Positions 26,434-36,118 of a stretch of DNA of 64,000 nucleotides are shown piece after piece. Made by a program: the position numbers and the translations under genes. Each line of letters opens with the position of its first letter. Within the stretch, counting starts at the first letter, position 1. The notes below the pieces were generated by a model. It was not told the DNA's origin. It did no database searches and saw only the letters and a program-made list of their open reading frames with translations. Source of the DNA: Planctomycetota bacterium (GTDB taxonomy: Bacteria > Planctomycetota > Planctomycetia > Pirellulales > Pirellulaceae); NCBI GenBank assembly GCA_014238905.1, contig JABAAE010000019.1:1-64000 (forward strand), given 5' to 3'.

Positions 26434-27972
26434 TCAGTCTTTTTCTTTTTGGCTGCCAGCCAATTCTTGTCTAACCGCCAGCGCTTTTCGCATTTCAAAA
26501 AGTTTGTTGGCAGAGTTTGGTTGATGGGCGAGGTTGACGCGTTCGTGAGGATCGGTGCGCAAGTCATAGAGTTCTTCACCGTTGGGCCATTGACCATACC
26601 GCCACTGTTGATCACGAATCGCGTAGCCAAGTGTTTGTTTGCGTCTGACGACGCTGTAGGCATAGGGATTGGAGTGTGCTGCTGTAGGCTCCTGGAGCAG
26701 GGGGACGATGGATTTTCCTTGCAGGTCCTTGGAAGGATTGAGTCGACTCAGGTCGGTGAGGGTCGGGAAGATGTCTACCAGCTCAATCATGGCATCCGAG
26801 CGGCTTCCCTTTTTGGTTATTCCAGGAACTCGCACGATCAGGGGAACTTTGGTTCCGATATCAAACAGCGTGACTTTTCCCCAAAGAAAATGATCTCCAA
26901 GGTGATAGCCGTGATCTGAGGTGAGAATGATGATGGTGTCGTTGTAGAGGTTTTCGGCCTTGAGTTGATCTAAAACAACTCCGATCTGAGCGTCTATGAA
27001 CGAAATACAGGCGTGGTACGCTTGCATGAATTCCTGCCGGCGGGCAACGTTTTCCACACCCGCCTGAAATCCAAATGCTTGGTACCGACCATTGAGGGCA
27101 TCTGCGGGTATGGATTTCCATAAGTCCGGGGCGTCCCGATGAAATCCGATTTTCTCCCGAGGATAGAGATCAAAATAACGGTCTGGCGCGAGGAAAGGGA
27201 CGTGAGGCTTTTGGATTCCCAAACTGATAAAAAAAGGTTTGTTCTCAAAGCTTTTCTTCTTCAGCCAGTTGACCACCTGACGAGCGTTTTTGCCGTCGCG
27301 ATGTTGATGATCCTCTAAACCGCTCCGGCCATGACCGGGAGGGGTTTGGGCATTAAGAGGGGCGATCGCTGCGGTCATCGCCTTTCGCCATCGTAGCCGA
27401 TTGCCCGGTTGATTTACCGAGCCAAACTCCTTTTCAAATTTTTTTCTGGCCGGTTCGATCAGCGGCAGTGGGTCATTCTCAAATCGATGAAACTCGTGCC
27501 AGGCGATTTCTCCATGTTCCTGCCGCGACGAGTGAAATGTTTTTCCTACCGACGCCGTCCAGTAACCGTTCCGTTTAAAAAGTTCGGGCATCGAGACTGT
27601 GCCGGGACGTGTTTGGCGAATGTCAGAACGGTTATCCAGGACCCCGGTCGATTCGGGATAAAGTCCATGAAGAAAGGAGGCTCGTGATGGTCCGCAGACC
27701 GGGTACTGGCAAAACGCGTGCGAGAAGGTCATGCCGTCTTTTGCCAACCGATCCATGGTTGGGGTGTGGATTTGGTCGTATCCCGATGTCGAGACGTGGG
27801 TGTTGAGGTCATCGCAGACGATTAAAAGAATATTCATCTTCGGGTCGTCGGCAGATCCGTGCGTACAGCAGGAAAAAAAGAAGACGTTCAGAATGAAGAG
27901 GGTTAAAACTGGAATTCCCGGTCGTCGCTGATTCACAATCGTTCCTTTGTCTGGGCAGGCTACGGATTTCAT
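26434..27972 (-). CDS. exported sulfatase, iduronate-2-sulfatase-like
   Basis: A type I sulfatase of the alkaline-phosphatase fold that hydrolyses sulfate esters, probably on a polysaccharide. After the signal peptide comes ILLIVCDDLNTHVS (metal-binding Asp pair). The sulfatase signature CGPSRASFLHGLYPES carries the cysteine converted to formylglycine. SLGIQKPHVPF (active-site Lys/His) and ILTSDHGYHLGDHFLWGK (the second metal Asp/His) follow, a pattern typical of iduronate-2-sulfatases. The frame is open from 28083, but that would overlap the upstream gene; the ATG at 27972 (512 residues) starts just before the hydrophobic core. It lies 73 bp after the GDYXXLXY gene on the same strand. It needs a formylglycine-generating enzyme, of which a possible C-terminal piece is at the right edge of the window. 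Confidence 0.92.
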   Translation of the reverse strand: MKSVACPDKGTIVNQRRPGIPVLTLFILNVFFFSCCTHGSADDPKMNILLIVCDDLNTHVSTSGYDQIHTPTMDRLAKDGMTFSHAFCQYPVCGPSRASFLHGLYPESTGVLDNRSDIRQTRPGTVSMPELFKRNGYWTASVGKTFHSSRQEHGEIAWHEFHRFENDPLPLIEPARKKFEKEFGSVNQPGNRLRWRKAMTAAIAPLNAQTPPGHGRSGLEDHQHRDGKNARQVVNWLKKKSFENKPFFISLGIQKPHVPFLAPDRYFDLYPREKIGFHRDAPDLWKSIPADALNGRYQAFGFQAGVENVARRQEFMQAYHACISFIDAQIGVVLDQLKAENLYNDTIIILTSDHGYHLGDHFLWGKVTLFDIGTKVPLIVRVPGITKKGSRSDAMIELVDIFPTLTDLSRLNPSKDLQGKSIVPLLQEPTAAHSNPYAYSVVRRKQTLGYAIRDQQWRYGQWPNGEELYDLRTDPHERVNLAHQPNSANKLFEMRKALAVRQELAGSQKEKD

Positions 27973-28045
27973 TTGATTTAAAGGCAATAGATTTCGGTAG
28001 GACGGCCTCGGGATGGAGAGTAGCTGACCGAAGGTTTTTCCATTG

Positions 28046-28570
28046 TTACGGCCATGGCTTGTTATTGACATAGACCTGTTCAATACGTGGACGATGAATC
28101 TGATCGATCCTCAAGCGTACGGTGACGGATTCCTGAGCGGGTGTTGGTGTCCCTTCGGAGACGAAGTATTTTTCTATTCCGAATTCGATTCTTCGCCCGT
28201 CAGTGATGAAACCCTGGATGACCACGTCATTGGATTTCACCGAATCTGGCTTGGTATCTGAAAAGGAAACGGGTTCATGAAACACTCTCTGGTCTCTTTC
28301 ACCAAGGTTCCTTTTTCTGGCCCTGAGAGTGACCCAGATTGGAGCCCTTCCCACAGTCTTTCTGGTGAAGCGTCCCTTAGCAACACCGAAGGGATATCTT
28401 AATCGCAGATATTGTCCCCGAAGCAGGTCACGTGGGTCAACGGGGATGGTTTTGACCAGAATCGATGTGCCTGCTCCCGGAGCGAAACGCCTTTTTTCGG
28501 AAATAACCCATCCGGCCAGAAAGCAGAATAGCAAAGTAATCCAAAGGATAGCGATTTTTGTGCGATTCAT
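28046..28570 (-). CDS. GDYXXLXY-type membrane-anchored protein
   Basis: A 174-residue protein with one N-terminal membrane segment (IAILWITLLFCFLAGWVI). The family signature appears as PVDPRDLLRGQYLRLRY, a variant of GDYxxLxY (here GQYLRLRY), followed by a beta-rich domain ending in VYVNNKP. This family is nearly always encoded directly after a DUF2157 membrane protein, as here: its ATG overlaps the DUF2157 stop (28567-28570), so the two are translationally coupled. Function is unknown; a joint envelope complex is an inference from the constant pairing. Confidence 0.88.
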   Translation of the reverse strand: MNRTKIAILWITLLFCFLAGWVISEKRRFAPGAGTSILVKTIPVDPRDLLRGQYLRLRYPFGVAKGRFTRKTVGRAPIWVTLRARKRNLGERDQRVFHEPVSFSDTKPDSVKSNDVVIQGFITDGRRIEFGIEKYFVSEGTPTPAQESVTVRLRIDQIHRPRIEQVYVNNKPWP

Positions 28571-29823
28571 TTTTCCGAACTACCTCGGTGATGAGCCCGC
28601 GAAAGATTTCGGGCAATTCTACGACGCGTGTATTCCACGGCATAACAGGTAGCCAATAGGACCGCTCCGCCAACCACAAAAGCTAATCCAGTCTGAAACA
28701 ATCCGCCCATCAGGTCGAAGAAACGGGTCACCACTCCAAGGCCGACAGCCAATACCCCAGCGTTGAGATACGCTTTCCGATCCGTTTTCGCCGCGAAAAA
28801 GACGCACCATAAACCGAGTCCAAACCAGAGAATCCAGGCCGCCAAAGATAGGACCCATTGGGTGGTATGGAATGTTCGGTACCATCCAAAATTAAAGAAG
28901 TGAAGATTGTCGCCTTGGGGAATGAAGGATAATTCGGCCAATAGCATGGCCGAGGTAACGACCAAGAGCGACGCCAGCAAAAAAACTAATTTGTTTCTCA
29001 AGAGAGGATTTTCCGGCAACAATTTTCGCACGCTCAGGGCGAGGCTGACTGCCCCTAAAATCAAGCATCCCGCTGCGGGTAACTCAGCGATCCCGTTTGT
29101 ATTCGGCAATGGAGAGGAAAAATGTCGATAAAAACCCATCAGGTACACCGCGAAAAAAAGCAGGATTAAGCCGGTTCCTCGGAATGCCCAGGCGATTCTC
29201 GGTTCGCGTTCCCGCAAGATGGCGGCCCCACCGATCAACGCGACGCCAATGCCGACTTCGATGGCAAAGAGATTCATGATATTAAAACTTCGAAGACTCG
29301 ATTCGAGAGGGAGTAAATGGAGCCACAACAGCATCGCAAAAAGTGACAAAAGAGTGATCGAGGGCGAGCGGAAACACCAGGCCAACGGAGCAATCGCAAT
29401 GAGCCAGATCAAGATGGCAGTCGACCATTGACCATCGATATGATAGATCTGCGAGATCAAGCCGATTCCCATTAAGAACAGACTGGCGCCCACAAAATGA
29501 AGTCCTTCGGCAAAGCATTCCATCTGCTTATAGGAACGAAAGTAAATCCCGGCGGCATGCACAACTCCGAAAAGTAAAAAAAAGCCAATGAGTTTGGACG
29601 TATCCGAAATTTCCTTCCAATTGGCGGAGACAAGCAGGATCACACCGATACTGAATATTCCTGCTCCTAGCCAACTGAGAACCGCAGCCAAGCTCAATGA
29701 GCCGTTGGTATTTTTTAAATTTACGCCCATTTGGTGAAGGCGATTCCTGGTTTCATCGTTGATCACATTCTGTCGAAATGCGTCTTCGAGTAATCCATTT
29801 AACTGATTGACAAACCTGGACAT
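28567..29823 (-). CDS. DUF2157 polytopic membrane protein
   Basis: The product has a soluble N-terminal domain of about 50 residues (FVNQLNGLLEDAFRQNVINDETRNRLHQMG) and then about 10-12 transmembrane helices, the layout of DUF2157. Telling blocks are LSWLGAGIFSIGVILLVSANW and FFLLFGVVHAAGIYFR. The open frame begins at 29892, but the ATG at 29823 (418 residues) gives the usual family N-terminus; the longer form adds 23 residues that do not look like the family. It forms an operon with the GDYXXLXY gene, and the sulfatase gene follows closely. No transport or enzyme activity is established for the family. Confidence 0.88.
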   Translation of the reverse strand: MSRFVNQLNGLLEDAFRQNVINDETRNRLHQMGVNLKNTNGSLSLAAVLSWLGAGIFSIGVILLVSANWKEISDTSKLIGFFLLFGVVHAAGIYFRSYKQMECFAEGLHFVGASLFLMGIGLISQIYHIDGQWSTAILIWLIAIAPLAWCFRSPSITLLSLFAMLLWLHLLPLESSLRSFNIMNLFAIEVGIGVALIGGAAILREREPRIAWAFRGTGLILLFFAVYLMGFYRHFSSPLPNTNGIAELPAAGCLILGAVSLALSVRKLLPENPLLRNKLVFLLASLLVVTSAMLLAELSFIPQGDNLHFFNFGWYRTFHTTQWVLSLAAWILWFGLGLWCVFFAAKTDRKAYLNAGVLAVGLGVVTRFFDLMGGLFQTGLAFVVGGAVLLATCYAVEYTRRRIARNLSRAHHRGSSEK

Positions 29824-30229
29824 AAACAGCCAATGCGGGGTGCGGGAATAATCGGGATGTAAGGTACAGACGGTGACGAAATGGCAATCCATTTTCGCAG
29901 TGAAGCAACAAATATTCAGAATCTGGCTGATGGTCAGGATGGACTCTGGGGTTCACACGAAGACCTCAAGAGCCTTTCCCAGATCGGCAGTGGTTCTCTT
30001 CAATCTTAGAAGAGCCCTCTTCGGGTGAAGATTTCACCAAAAAATATCATTCGCTCTGAAATTCCCTCTATTGGTCAGGTGCCTTGATTTTAAGACGCAG
30101 TCCCCGCTCCGTTTTTTTATCCAGGGGCAGCCTTTTGAGCCTGAAAAGACGATGGCACCGCAAGAGGTTTAATCAACCGGCCGGACGCCGCAGAAGCCGG
30201 GTGTTGGCCCCTTATCTTTATCCAGTTTA
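29824..30229. other. spacer between DUF389 and DUF2157 genes
   Basis: Both flanking genes are on the minus strand. No gene, clear terminator or repeat was found. If DUF2157 is translated from 29892, the first 69 bases of this segment are coding. Confidence 0.4.
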
Positions 30230-31939
30230 TTAGGCTGGAATCCCGGAAAAAACAGACAGGTTCATCGTCTGGATCAACCCGACGCTAATCAGGACCAGAA
30301 GAAAAAGGATCAGGATGGGCCAAGTTGGAGCGGGCATGCCTTTTTGATGGCTCCGAATTCCAACGGCTGAGAAAGTAAACGTGGTTCCGAGAGTGATCGC
30401 CACGATGTTGGTTAGAAAAAGGAGTAAAGAGCCGGCTGCAAGTTGGAAGTAACCCATCGCCAAAGCCATGCCGGAGGTAGCCACCGGCGGGACCAGGGCG
30501 GCCGCAATGGCAACTCCTGGTAAGGCCGACAATAAGTTAGGGCGTCCGAGGGCGTAGGCTGCCGCGATCCCGCTGGCCAAGGCGACCACCAGATCAAGGA
30601 AATTGGGTTCCCCCCGGGCTGCCATTTCTGAGTTGATGATCGGGCTAATCGCCATGCCTAAAATAAGGGCTATTAGAAATGCGGTCGCGAATCCCTTGAG
30701 GATCGTCCGTAGGGAATTGGCGATCAACTGGATGTTGCCTTGAGCAATCGCCAGCCCTGTACCCACAATGGGTGTCATCAGGGGTGCCACGAGCATGGCA
30801 CCGATGACGACCGAAGCCGAGTTTCGGATTAACCCTAAACTGGCTATCAATGTCGAAAGAAAAATCAGGGCCATGAAATCGAAATCCCACTGCGAATTGT
30901 TCTGGATTCGCTGAACCAGTCCAATGCGTTGTTCTCGACTGAGTTGGGGGATGAACCGCTCGTAGAAGCGTTGGATTTGGTTTAACAGCAAGTTGGTCAA
31001 TGGGATGGGTTTTCGGATCGCGGCGATTCCGATCGGATGGTCCCTCTTGACGCTGGTAGGGAGTAAAAGGAGCTGGTTGATTTCTCGATTCCGCCGCGTT
31101 CCTGCCAGGATGAGATCATAATCGGAGGTCGGCAAACCGCTCAGGCTGTCCACCAAATTGTTGGCAAGGACCACTTTTTGAGAAACCTCTGTCGACCTTC
31201 TTCCTAATGTATTTTGGATGATTTTATTGAGACTGGCTTCGCCGGCTTCTTTTGCGACCTCATCGATTGCCGGTTGTACCAACATGGCCGTAGCGTTGCC
31301 GCCTGTCGCCGCGGCCAATTGAACGCCTCTTTGGAGGGCGACCGAATCGTCTTGATTTCCGGTAACGGCGATCAGAACTCGCAACGGTGTGTTGGCAGGA
31401 ATCTCCTTGCATTCCATTTGCAGGGTCTCACAGGGAGCCCGCTGGTAAAGACTCTGTTGCCAGGAGTTTTCTTCATCGGTATTTCGGGACACCTCCAAGA
31501 CGGGCAAGAGCAGCAACGTGATTTGGAGCGTTTGGATCTCCTTTACCAGGGTCCAGCCCGGCTGAGGATCCTGAAGGACCATGACTTTGATTTCTGTTTC
31601 GGGGGATTGGTTTTCCTCTTCAGCAGGCATCGTTGACGTTGCAGGGACGTTGTCGTCCTGTTCGTCAGAGTGAACAGTTCGGTCCATCGACTGTGGGTTT
31701 TGAAGGCCGGCCTGTGCCGGTTGCAGGAACGCCGAAATGGCTTCGGCGGTCGTCCGAAGAAAAGGTGAATCTAAATCAGGAATCTGGTCGGGATGGAGTT
31801 CGATCCAATTTTTTTCTTTTTTTGACTTTTGTGGAATCACCAGCAAGAGGTTGGTTGATTCACTCGCCGCAAAAGTTTTTCCCCAGGAAAGAGCCTCTTC
31901 GATTTGATTCTTGTCGGTGATTAAAGCGGCAATACTCAT
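30230..31939 (-). CDS. DUF389 membrane protein with N-terminal UspA-like region
   Basis: A 569-residue protein. Residues 1-320 are soluble and resemble one or two universal-stress-protein-like domains (RVLIAVTGNQDDSVALQRGVQLAAATGG, then YDLILAGTRRNREINQLLL). Residues about 350-560 form the DUF389 (TIGR00341-type) membrane domain with six or so helices and its hallmark SASVVIGAMLVAPLMTPIVGTGLAIAQGN, then ALPGVAIAAALVPPVATSGMAL. DUF389 proteins are polytopic membrane proteins of unknown function, often taken as transporters. The USP-DUF389 fusion is known from other bacteria, and it suggests nucleotide- or stress-linked control of the membrane part. The gene stands alone. Confidence 0.9.
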   Translation of the reverse strand: MSIAALITDKNQIEEALSWGKTFAASESTNLLLVIPQKSKKEKNWIELHPDQIPDLDSPFLRTTAEAISAFLQPAQAGLQNPQSMDRTVHSDEQDDNVPATSTMPAEEENQSPETEIKVMVLQDPQPGWTLVKEIQTLQITLLLLPVLEVSRNTDEENSWQQSLYQRAPCETLQMECKEIPANTPLRVLIAVTGNQDDSVALQRGVQLAAATGGNATAMLVQPAIDEVAKEAGEASLNKIIQNTLGRRSTEVSQKVVLANNLVDSLSGLPTSDYDLILAGTRRNREINQLLLLPTSVKRDHPIGIAAIRKPIPLTNLLLNQIQRFYERFIPQLSREQRIGLVQRIQNNSQWDFDFMALIFLSTLIASLGLIRNSASVVIGAMLVAPLMTPIVGTGLAIAQGNIQLIANSLRTILKGFATAFLIALILGMAISPIINSEMAARGEPNFLDLVVALASGIAAAYALGRPNLLSALPGVAIAAALVPPVATSGMALAMGYFQLAAGSLLLFLTNIVAITLGTTFTFSAVGIRSHQKGMPAPTWPILILFLLVLISVGLIQTMNLSVFSGIPA

Positions 31940-32387
31940 GAAATATTCGGGGAATTCGTGTCAAAGGAGAAGTAGGTTTTCTAACACACTCGCCGGCAAT
32001 CGAACAGTTGATGGACCCGCGGCAATCAGTCAGCCAAGTGGGAAAGTTTTTTTCACCGACAGCGTTGGTGATCGCGCGGTCGATGTTGGTCAGGGAGATC
32101 CCCGTCTCCGGCAGATGTACACAGGCCCTCTGGTGGACAAAGCATGTGGTTGGCCCGTCGATTGAGTGATGCGTTGAGGTCGGTGTCGGGGCCGGCGATT
32201 TAGCTGACGGTGGTGATGATAACTGGGATAACCACCGTGGTTTTTTCGTAAAAATGAAGGATCGGCTTCTGCCGGTGTTTGATCGGTGGATATCGGCGCT
32301 TTAAACAGACCTGAAACATCGGGGAATACTCGCAGCAACCTTGGTGTTTTTTTGATTTCAGCTGCACACCCAAGATCAATAACAATG
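31940..32387. other. spacer upstream of the DUF1501 remnant
   Basis: No intact gene. An 84-codon plus-strand frame (31911-32165) starts inside the DUF389 gene on the other strand and shows no recognisable domain. The segment may hold more decayed sequence of the truncated DUF1501 gene that follows, but no family motif could be recognised here. Confidence 0.4.
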
Positions 32388-32627
32388 CGGAGAGAGCATG
32401 ATCCCAACGTCTATTCGATGGTTTGGGCTGGCGGTGGGATACGAGGCGGTCAGGTCTATGGAGCGATTGACCGTAGTGGCGGCGCGGTGAAAGAAAAACT
32501 CTATTCGCCGGCAAGAGTGCACGCCAACGTTTTTCAGGCCATGGGGATTTCCCCACGCGCTGAATTGACCGACCGCGTGGGCCGTTCTTTTCAGATCGGT
32601 GACGGTTGCCCCTTGCTCCTTTTCTGA
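32388..32627 (+). pseudogene. 3' remnant of a DUF1501 gene
   Basis: About 80 codons that match the C-terminal end of DUF1501 proteins: REHDPNVYSMVWAGGGIRGG then QVYGAIDRSGG, FQAMGISPRAELTDRVGR and FQIGDGCPLLLF, ending in a normal stop. The same region in the intact protein at 23163-24569 reads GRDHWTACQSVLLAGGGIRGGQVFGASD. The first about 390 residues of the family, with signal peptide and all metal-ligand blocks, are missing, and the sequence before 32388 is unrelated in any frame I could follow. It is therefore a truncated gene. It sits 271 bp upstream of an intact PSD1-DUF1501 pair. Confidence 0.85.
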
Positions 32628-32898
32628 TTTCATCACCGGGCAATTTTTCTGGTGAGATTTCTGGCTGTTGGCCAGCCACCAGCAGGTTCCGGCCGGAGGA
32701 CGCAGACAGCCCTTGCCGGGTTAGCAGGATTTCAGGGGACGGGGTGGAATTCGCCTGATTTTCTGCGGCCAATTTTTATGGGAGGTAGACCGTTAGGCAG
32801 CGGGATTTTGAATTTTTTTGGTTTTTCACATTTTGTGGTATGCTGGTTTTCGTGTATGAAATTCCTGCCCCCCCCCTACCCCACAAGATAGCCGCCCT

Positions 32899-35800
32899 AT
32901 GATGCTCGCTATGAGGTCTATCAGGTTTGAATTCTTTCGTTTTGCTCTTCTAGCCCTGATTTTTGGGACTCTGTCGATATCCGGTCCCCAGCAGAGGATG
33001 CATGCCGATGACCTACCGGAATTCAGTCGGGACATTCTCCCGATATTATCTGAGAATTGTTTTGCCTGCCATGGCCCGGATGAAAACGTTCGCGAGGCCG
33101 GACTTCGGCTCGATAAACAGGATTCTGCCTACGGTGAACTGGAGTCTGGATTGACTGCCGTTGTCCCCGGTCAAAGTGGCCAAAGTGAACTGCTCCACAG
33201 AATTCTTTCCGATGATTCAGATCTGAAAATGCCGCCGGAGGACTCTGGTAAAAAGCTGACCGTCAAGCAACAGGAGATGATCAAATCTTGGATTGACGGT
33301 GGAGCGAAATGGGATCGGCACTGGGCGTTTGTTCCTCCGGTATCTCCGCAAATTCCTGCGGAAATTATGGATTGGTCTGGCAGGAATACGCTCGACCGTT
33401 TCGTTTTTGATCGCCTGAAAAAAGAGGGGCTTTCACCCGAAGCTGCGGCCGACCGGCCAACGCTGATACGTCGGGTGACGTTGGACCTGACCGGTTTGCC
33501 GCCAACGGTAAAGGAAATTGACGCCTACCTGGCCGACCAAAATGAGGGAGCTTACGAACGTGTTGTGGATAGGCTTTTGTCCTCCAAAACGTATGGGGAG
33601 CACATGGGGCGTGTCTGGCTCGACTCAGCACGCTACGCAGACACCCATGGATTGCATCTTGATAACGAACGCCAGATTTGGCCCTATCGGAACTGGGTGA
33701 TCAAAGCGATTAATCAAAACATGCCGTTTGATCAATTTACGATCGAACAACTCGCCGGGGATCTGATGCCCACCCCAAAATTGAACCAGCGGGTCGCTAC
33801 CGGGTTTAACCGCTGCAACGTCACAACCAGCGAAGGTGGATCGATCGATGATGAGTATTACGCTCGCTATGCTGTTGACCGAGTTGAAACAACTGCGACC
33901 GTTTGGCTTGGCCTGACTGCTGGGTGTGCGGCCTGCCATGATCACAAATTCGACCCGCTCACACAAAAAGAGTTTTATCAGTTGTTTTCCTATTTTTATA
34001 GTTTGACTGAACGCGCGATGGACGGAAACGCTTTGTTGCCGCCACCAGCGGTAAAAGTTCCTACGGATGAGCAAACGGCAGAATTGGTGGCGTTGAAACA
34101 AGCCGTCGCGGGTGCCAAAACCAAATTGCAAAAATTGATTGCTGAGAGAGAATCGGCTTACGTTGATCCGACGCCTGAGGGGAAATTGGGAGAATTGACT
34201 GAGGAACAACAGGTCTGGTTTGATGATGCTCTACCAGAAGGTGCTGCACCTGAGGGAAACGAAGGGGCTACTTCGTGGAAGTTTGTATCGGCGCCGGAGC
34301 ATCCGGTTTACAGTGGCGCCGCGTCTTCGGTTCGAACAGGTGCCGGGCTAACCCAGCATTTTTTCTCGACCGTCAAAACCAAGTTTGTCGTGGGCCAGGG
34401 AGATCGTCTGTTTGCCTACGTTTATCTGGATCCTAAAAATCCCCCGGAAACCGTTCAGTTACAGTTTAACAATGGGACGTGGGAGCATCGGGCGTATTGG
34501 GGTGCAGACAAAGGGCACGGAGCGGGAAGGAATAATGCATCGAACCTGAAGATGGGCGAATTACCGGAAACCGGAAAATGGATTCGCTTGGAAGTTCCGG
34601 CTGAAAAGGTCGGTTTACCTGCTGGATCAAAGTTGAATGGTTGGGCGTTTACCCAATTTGGAGGAACCGTTTACTGGGACAAACCAGGCAGGATTACCAC
34701 CAGCGGTTTGTCTGCTGAACAGAAAAAATCGATTGCTGTTTGGCAGCAGTACCGGGCCAAAGTAAAGCAACCTCCACTGCCCGCTCCGATTCAGAAGTTG
34801 ATTGATCTGCCGGTTGCAAAAAGGACTGCTGAACAACAACAACAGTTGATTCGTCATTTCGTTCAGAACGTTGATCCGGATTCGATGGCCGCTTTAGCCG
34901 AGGCGAAGGGAAAAGAAGCTGGTTTGAATCAGAAAATAGCGGCTATTAACAAGGCTGTCCCCTCTTCATTGATCATGGAGGATCGAAAACAGAAACGGCA
35001 GGCGCATGTGCTTGAGCGGGGGCAATACACTCAGAAACGTGATCCGGTTTCCTCCAAAGTACCCGATTGGATAGCCCCGCCTTTGGAAAATATGCCGGAA
35101 AATCGTTTGGGGCTCGCACAGTGGTTGGTGCAGAAGGATCATCCCCTGACCGCCAGAGTGACCGTGAATCGATATTGGCAACACTTTTTTGGAACAGGTC
35201 TAGTCAAGACTTCAGAAGATTTTGGTATCCAGGGAACGCGGCCATCCCACCCGAAATTACTTGATTGGTTGGCGCTGGACTTTATTGCCAATGGTTGGGA
35301 TGTCAAGCGAACGCATAAGTCGATGGTGATGTGCGCCACTTACCGACAATCCTCCCGGGTGACACCCGGAAAGCTGTCGGCAGACCCGGAAAATCGATTC
35401 CTGGCCAGGGGGCCCCGTTTTCGATTAGATGCCGAAGTCATACGCGATCAGGCGTTGGCGGTCAGTGGTTTACTGGTCGCAAAAATAGGTGGACCCAGCG
35501 TCAAACCCTATCAACCGGCAGGCTTGTGGAAGCCGGTTGGTTTTGGGGGAAGTAATACGGCGATTTTCCGGCGAGACGATGGCGAGAAACTCTATCGGCG
35601 AAGCATGTATACGTTTTGGAAGCGAACCTCTCCGCCACCATCGATGTCGACCTTTGATGCGCCGGATCGGGAAACCTGTCAGGTCCGACGGGCCAGGACC
35701 AACACGCCGCTACAGGCTTTGGTGTTGATGAATGACGTGCAGTTTGTCGAGGCGGCCCGAAAATTCGCCGAACGAATCATGTTGGGCGGCGGAGCGGATG

Positions 35801-36051
35801 CCAAGTCCAAAGTGGACTACGCATTTCGATCGGTGGTCTCCCGGTTTCCAACCGTCCAGGAGAGCGCGACCTTGCAACAGCTTTACCGGGAATACCAAGC
35901 CGAGTTCAAAAAGAGTCCGTCCGAGGCCGAGGAATTTCTGCAGGTCGGTGATATGCCTCGCAATGCCAGTTTGACGGCGGACGAGTTAGCTGCGTGGACG
36001 ATGATCGCCCATCTTATTTTGAATTTGAGTGAGTCCGTTACCAAGGGGTAG
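32899..36051 (+). CDS. PSD1 / DUF1549-DUF1553 protein with cytochrome c-like domain
   Basis: A 1050-residue planctomycete-type protein. Order: signal peptide (1-35); PSCyt1 c-type cytochrome-like domain with CFACHGPDENVREAGLRL (haem motif CxxCH at about 53-57); DUF1549/PSCyt2 around 155-365 (LTGLPPTVKEIDAYL, WLDSARYADTHG, GCAACHDHKFDPLTQ with a second CxxCH); a 350-residue insert (about 390-740) of coiled-coil and beta-rich sequence; and DUF1553/PSD1 at about 745-1040 (RVTVNRYWQHFFGTGLVKTSEDFG, RRSMYTFWKRTSPPP, TPLQALVLMND). These proteins are predicted to be periplasmic or cell-surface, and their function is unknown. Met1 or Met5 (32911) may be the start. The DUF1501 gene 67 bp downstream is the normal partner. 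Confidence 0.93.
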   Translation: MMLAMRSIRFEFFRFALLALIFGTLSISGPQQRMHADDLPEFSRDILPILSENCFACHGPDENVREAGLRLDKQDSAYGELESGLTAVVPGQSGQSELLHRILSDDSDLKMPPEDSGKKLTVKQQEMIKSWIDGGAKWDRHWAFVPPVSPQIPAEIMDWSGRNTLDRFVFDRLKKEGLSPEAAADRPTLIRRVTLDLTGLPPTVKEIDAYLADQNEGAYERVVDRLLSSKTYGEHMGRVWLDSARYADTHGLHLDNERQIWPYRNWVIKAINQNMPFDQFTIEQLAGDLMPTPKLNQRVATGFNRCNVTTSEGGSIDDEYYARYAVDRVETTATVWLGLTAGCAACHDHKFDPLTQKEFYQLFSYFYSLTERAMDGNALLPPPAVKVPTDEQTAELVALKQAVAGAKTKLQKLIAERESAYVDPTPEGKLGELTEEQQVWFDDALPEGAAPEGNEGATSWKFVSAPEHPVYSGAASSVRTGAGLTQHFFSTVKTKFVVGQGDRLFAYVYLDPKNPPETVQLQFNNGTWEHRAYWGADKGHGAGRNNASNLKMGELPETGKWIRLEVPAEKVGLPAGSKLNGWAFTQFGGTVYWDKPGRITTSGLSAEQKKSIAVWQQYRAKVKQPPLPAPIQKLIDLPVAKRTAEQQQQLIRHFVQNVDPDSMAALAEAKGKEAGLNQKIAAINKAVPSSLIMEDRKQKRQAHVLERGQYTQKRDPVSSKVPDWIAPPLENMPENRLGLAQWLVQKDHPLTARVTVNRYWQHFFGTGLVKTSEDFGIQGTRPSHPKLLDWLALDFIANGWDVKRTHKSMVMCATYRQSSRVTPGKLSADPENRFLARGPRFRLDAEVIRDQALAVSGLLVAKIGGPSVKPYQPAGLWKPVGFGGSNTAIFRRDDGEKLYRRSMYTFWKRTSPPPSMSTFDAPDRETCQVRRARTNTPLQALVLMNDVQFVEAARKFAERIMLGGGADAKSKVDYAFRSVVSRFPTVQESATLQQLYREYQAEFKKSPSEAEEFLQVGDMPRNASLTADELAAWTMIAHLILNLSESVTKG

Positions 36052-36118
36052 GCTATTCCGGGGAATGCTGCCGAACTTTTTTTTTAAAACTATTTCTGGA
36101 ATCGTTAAGGCGGGATGA

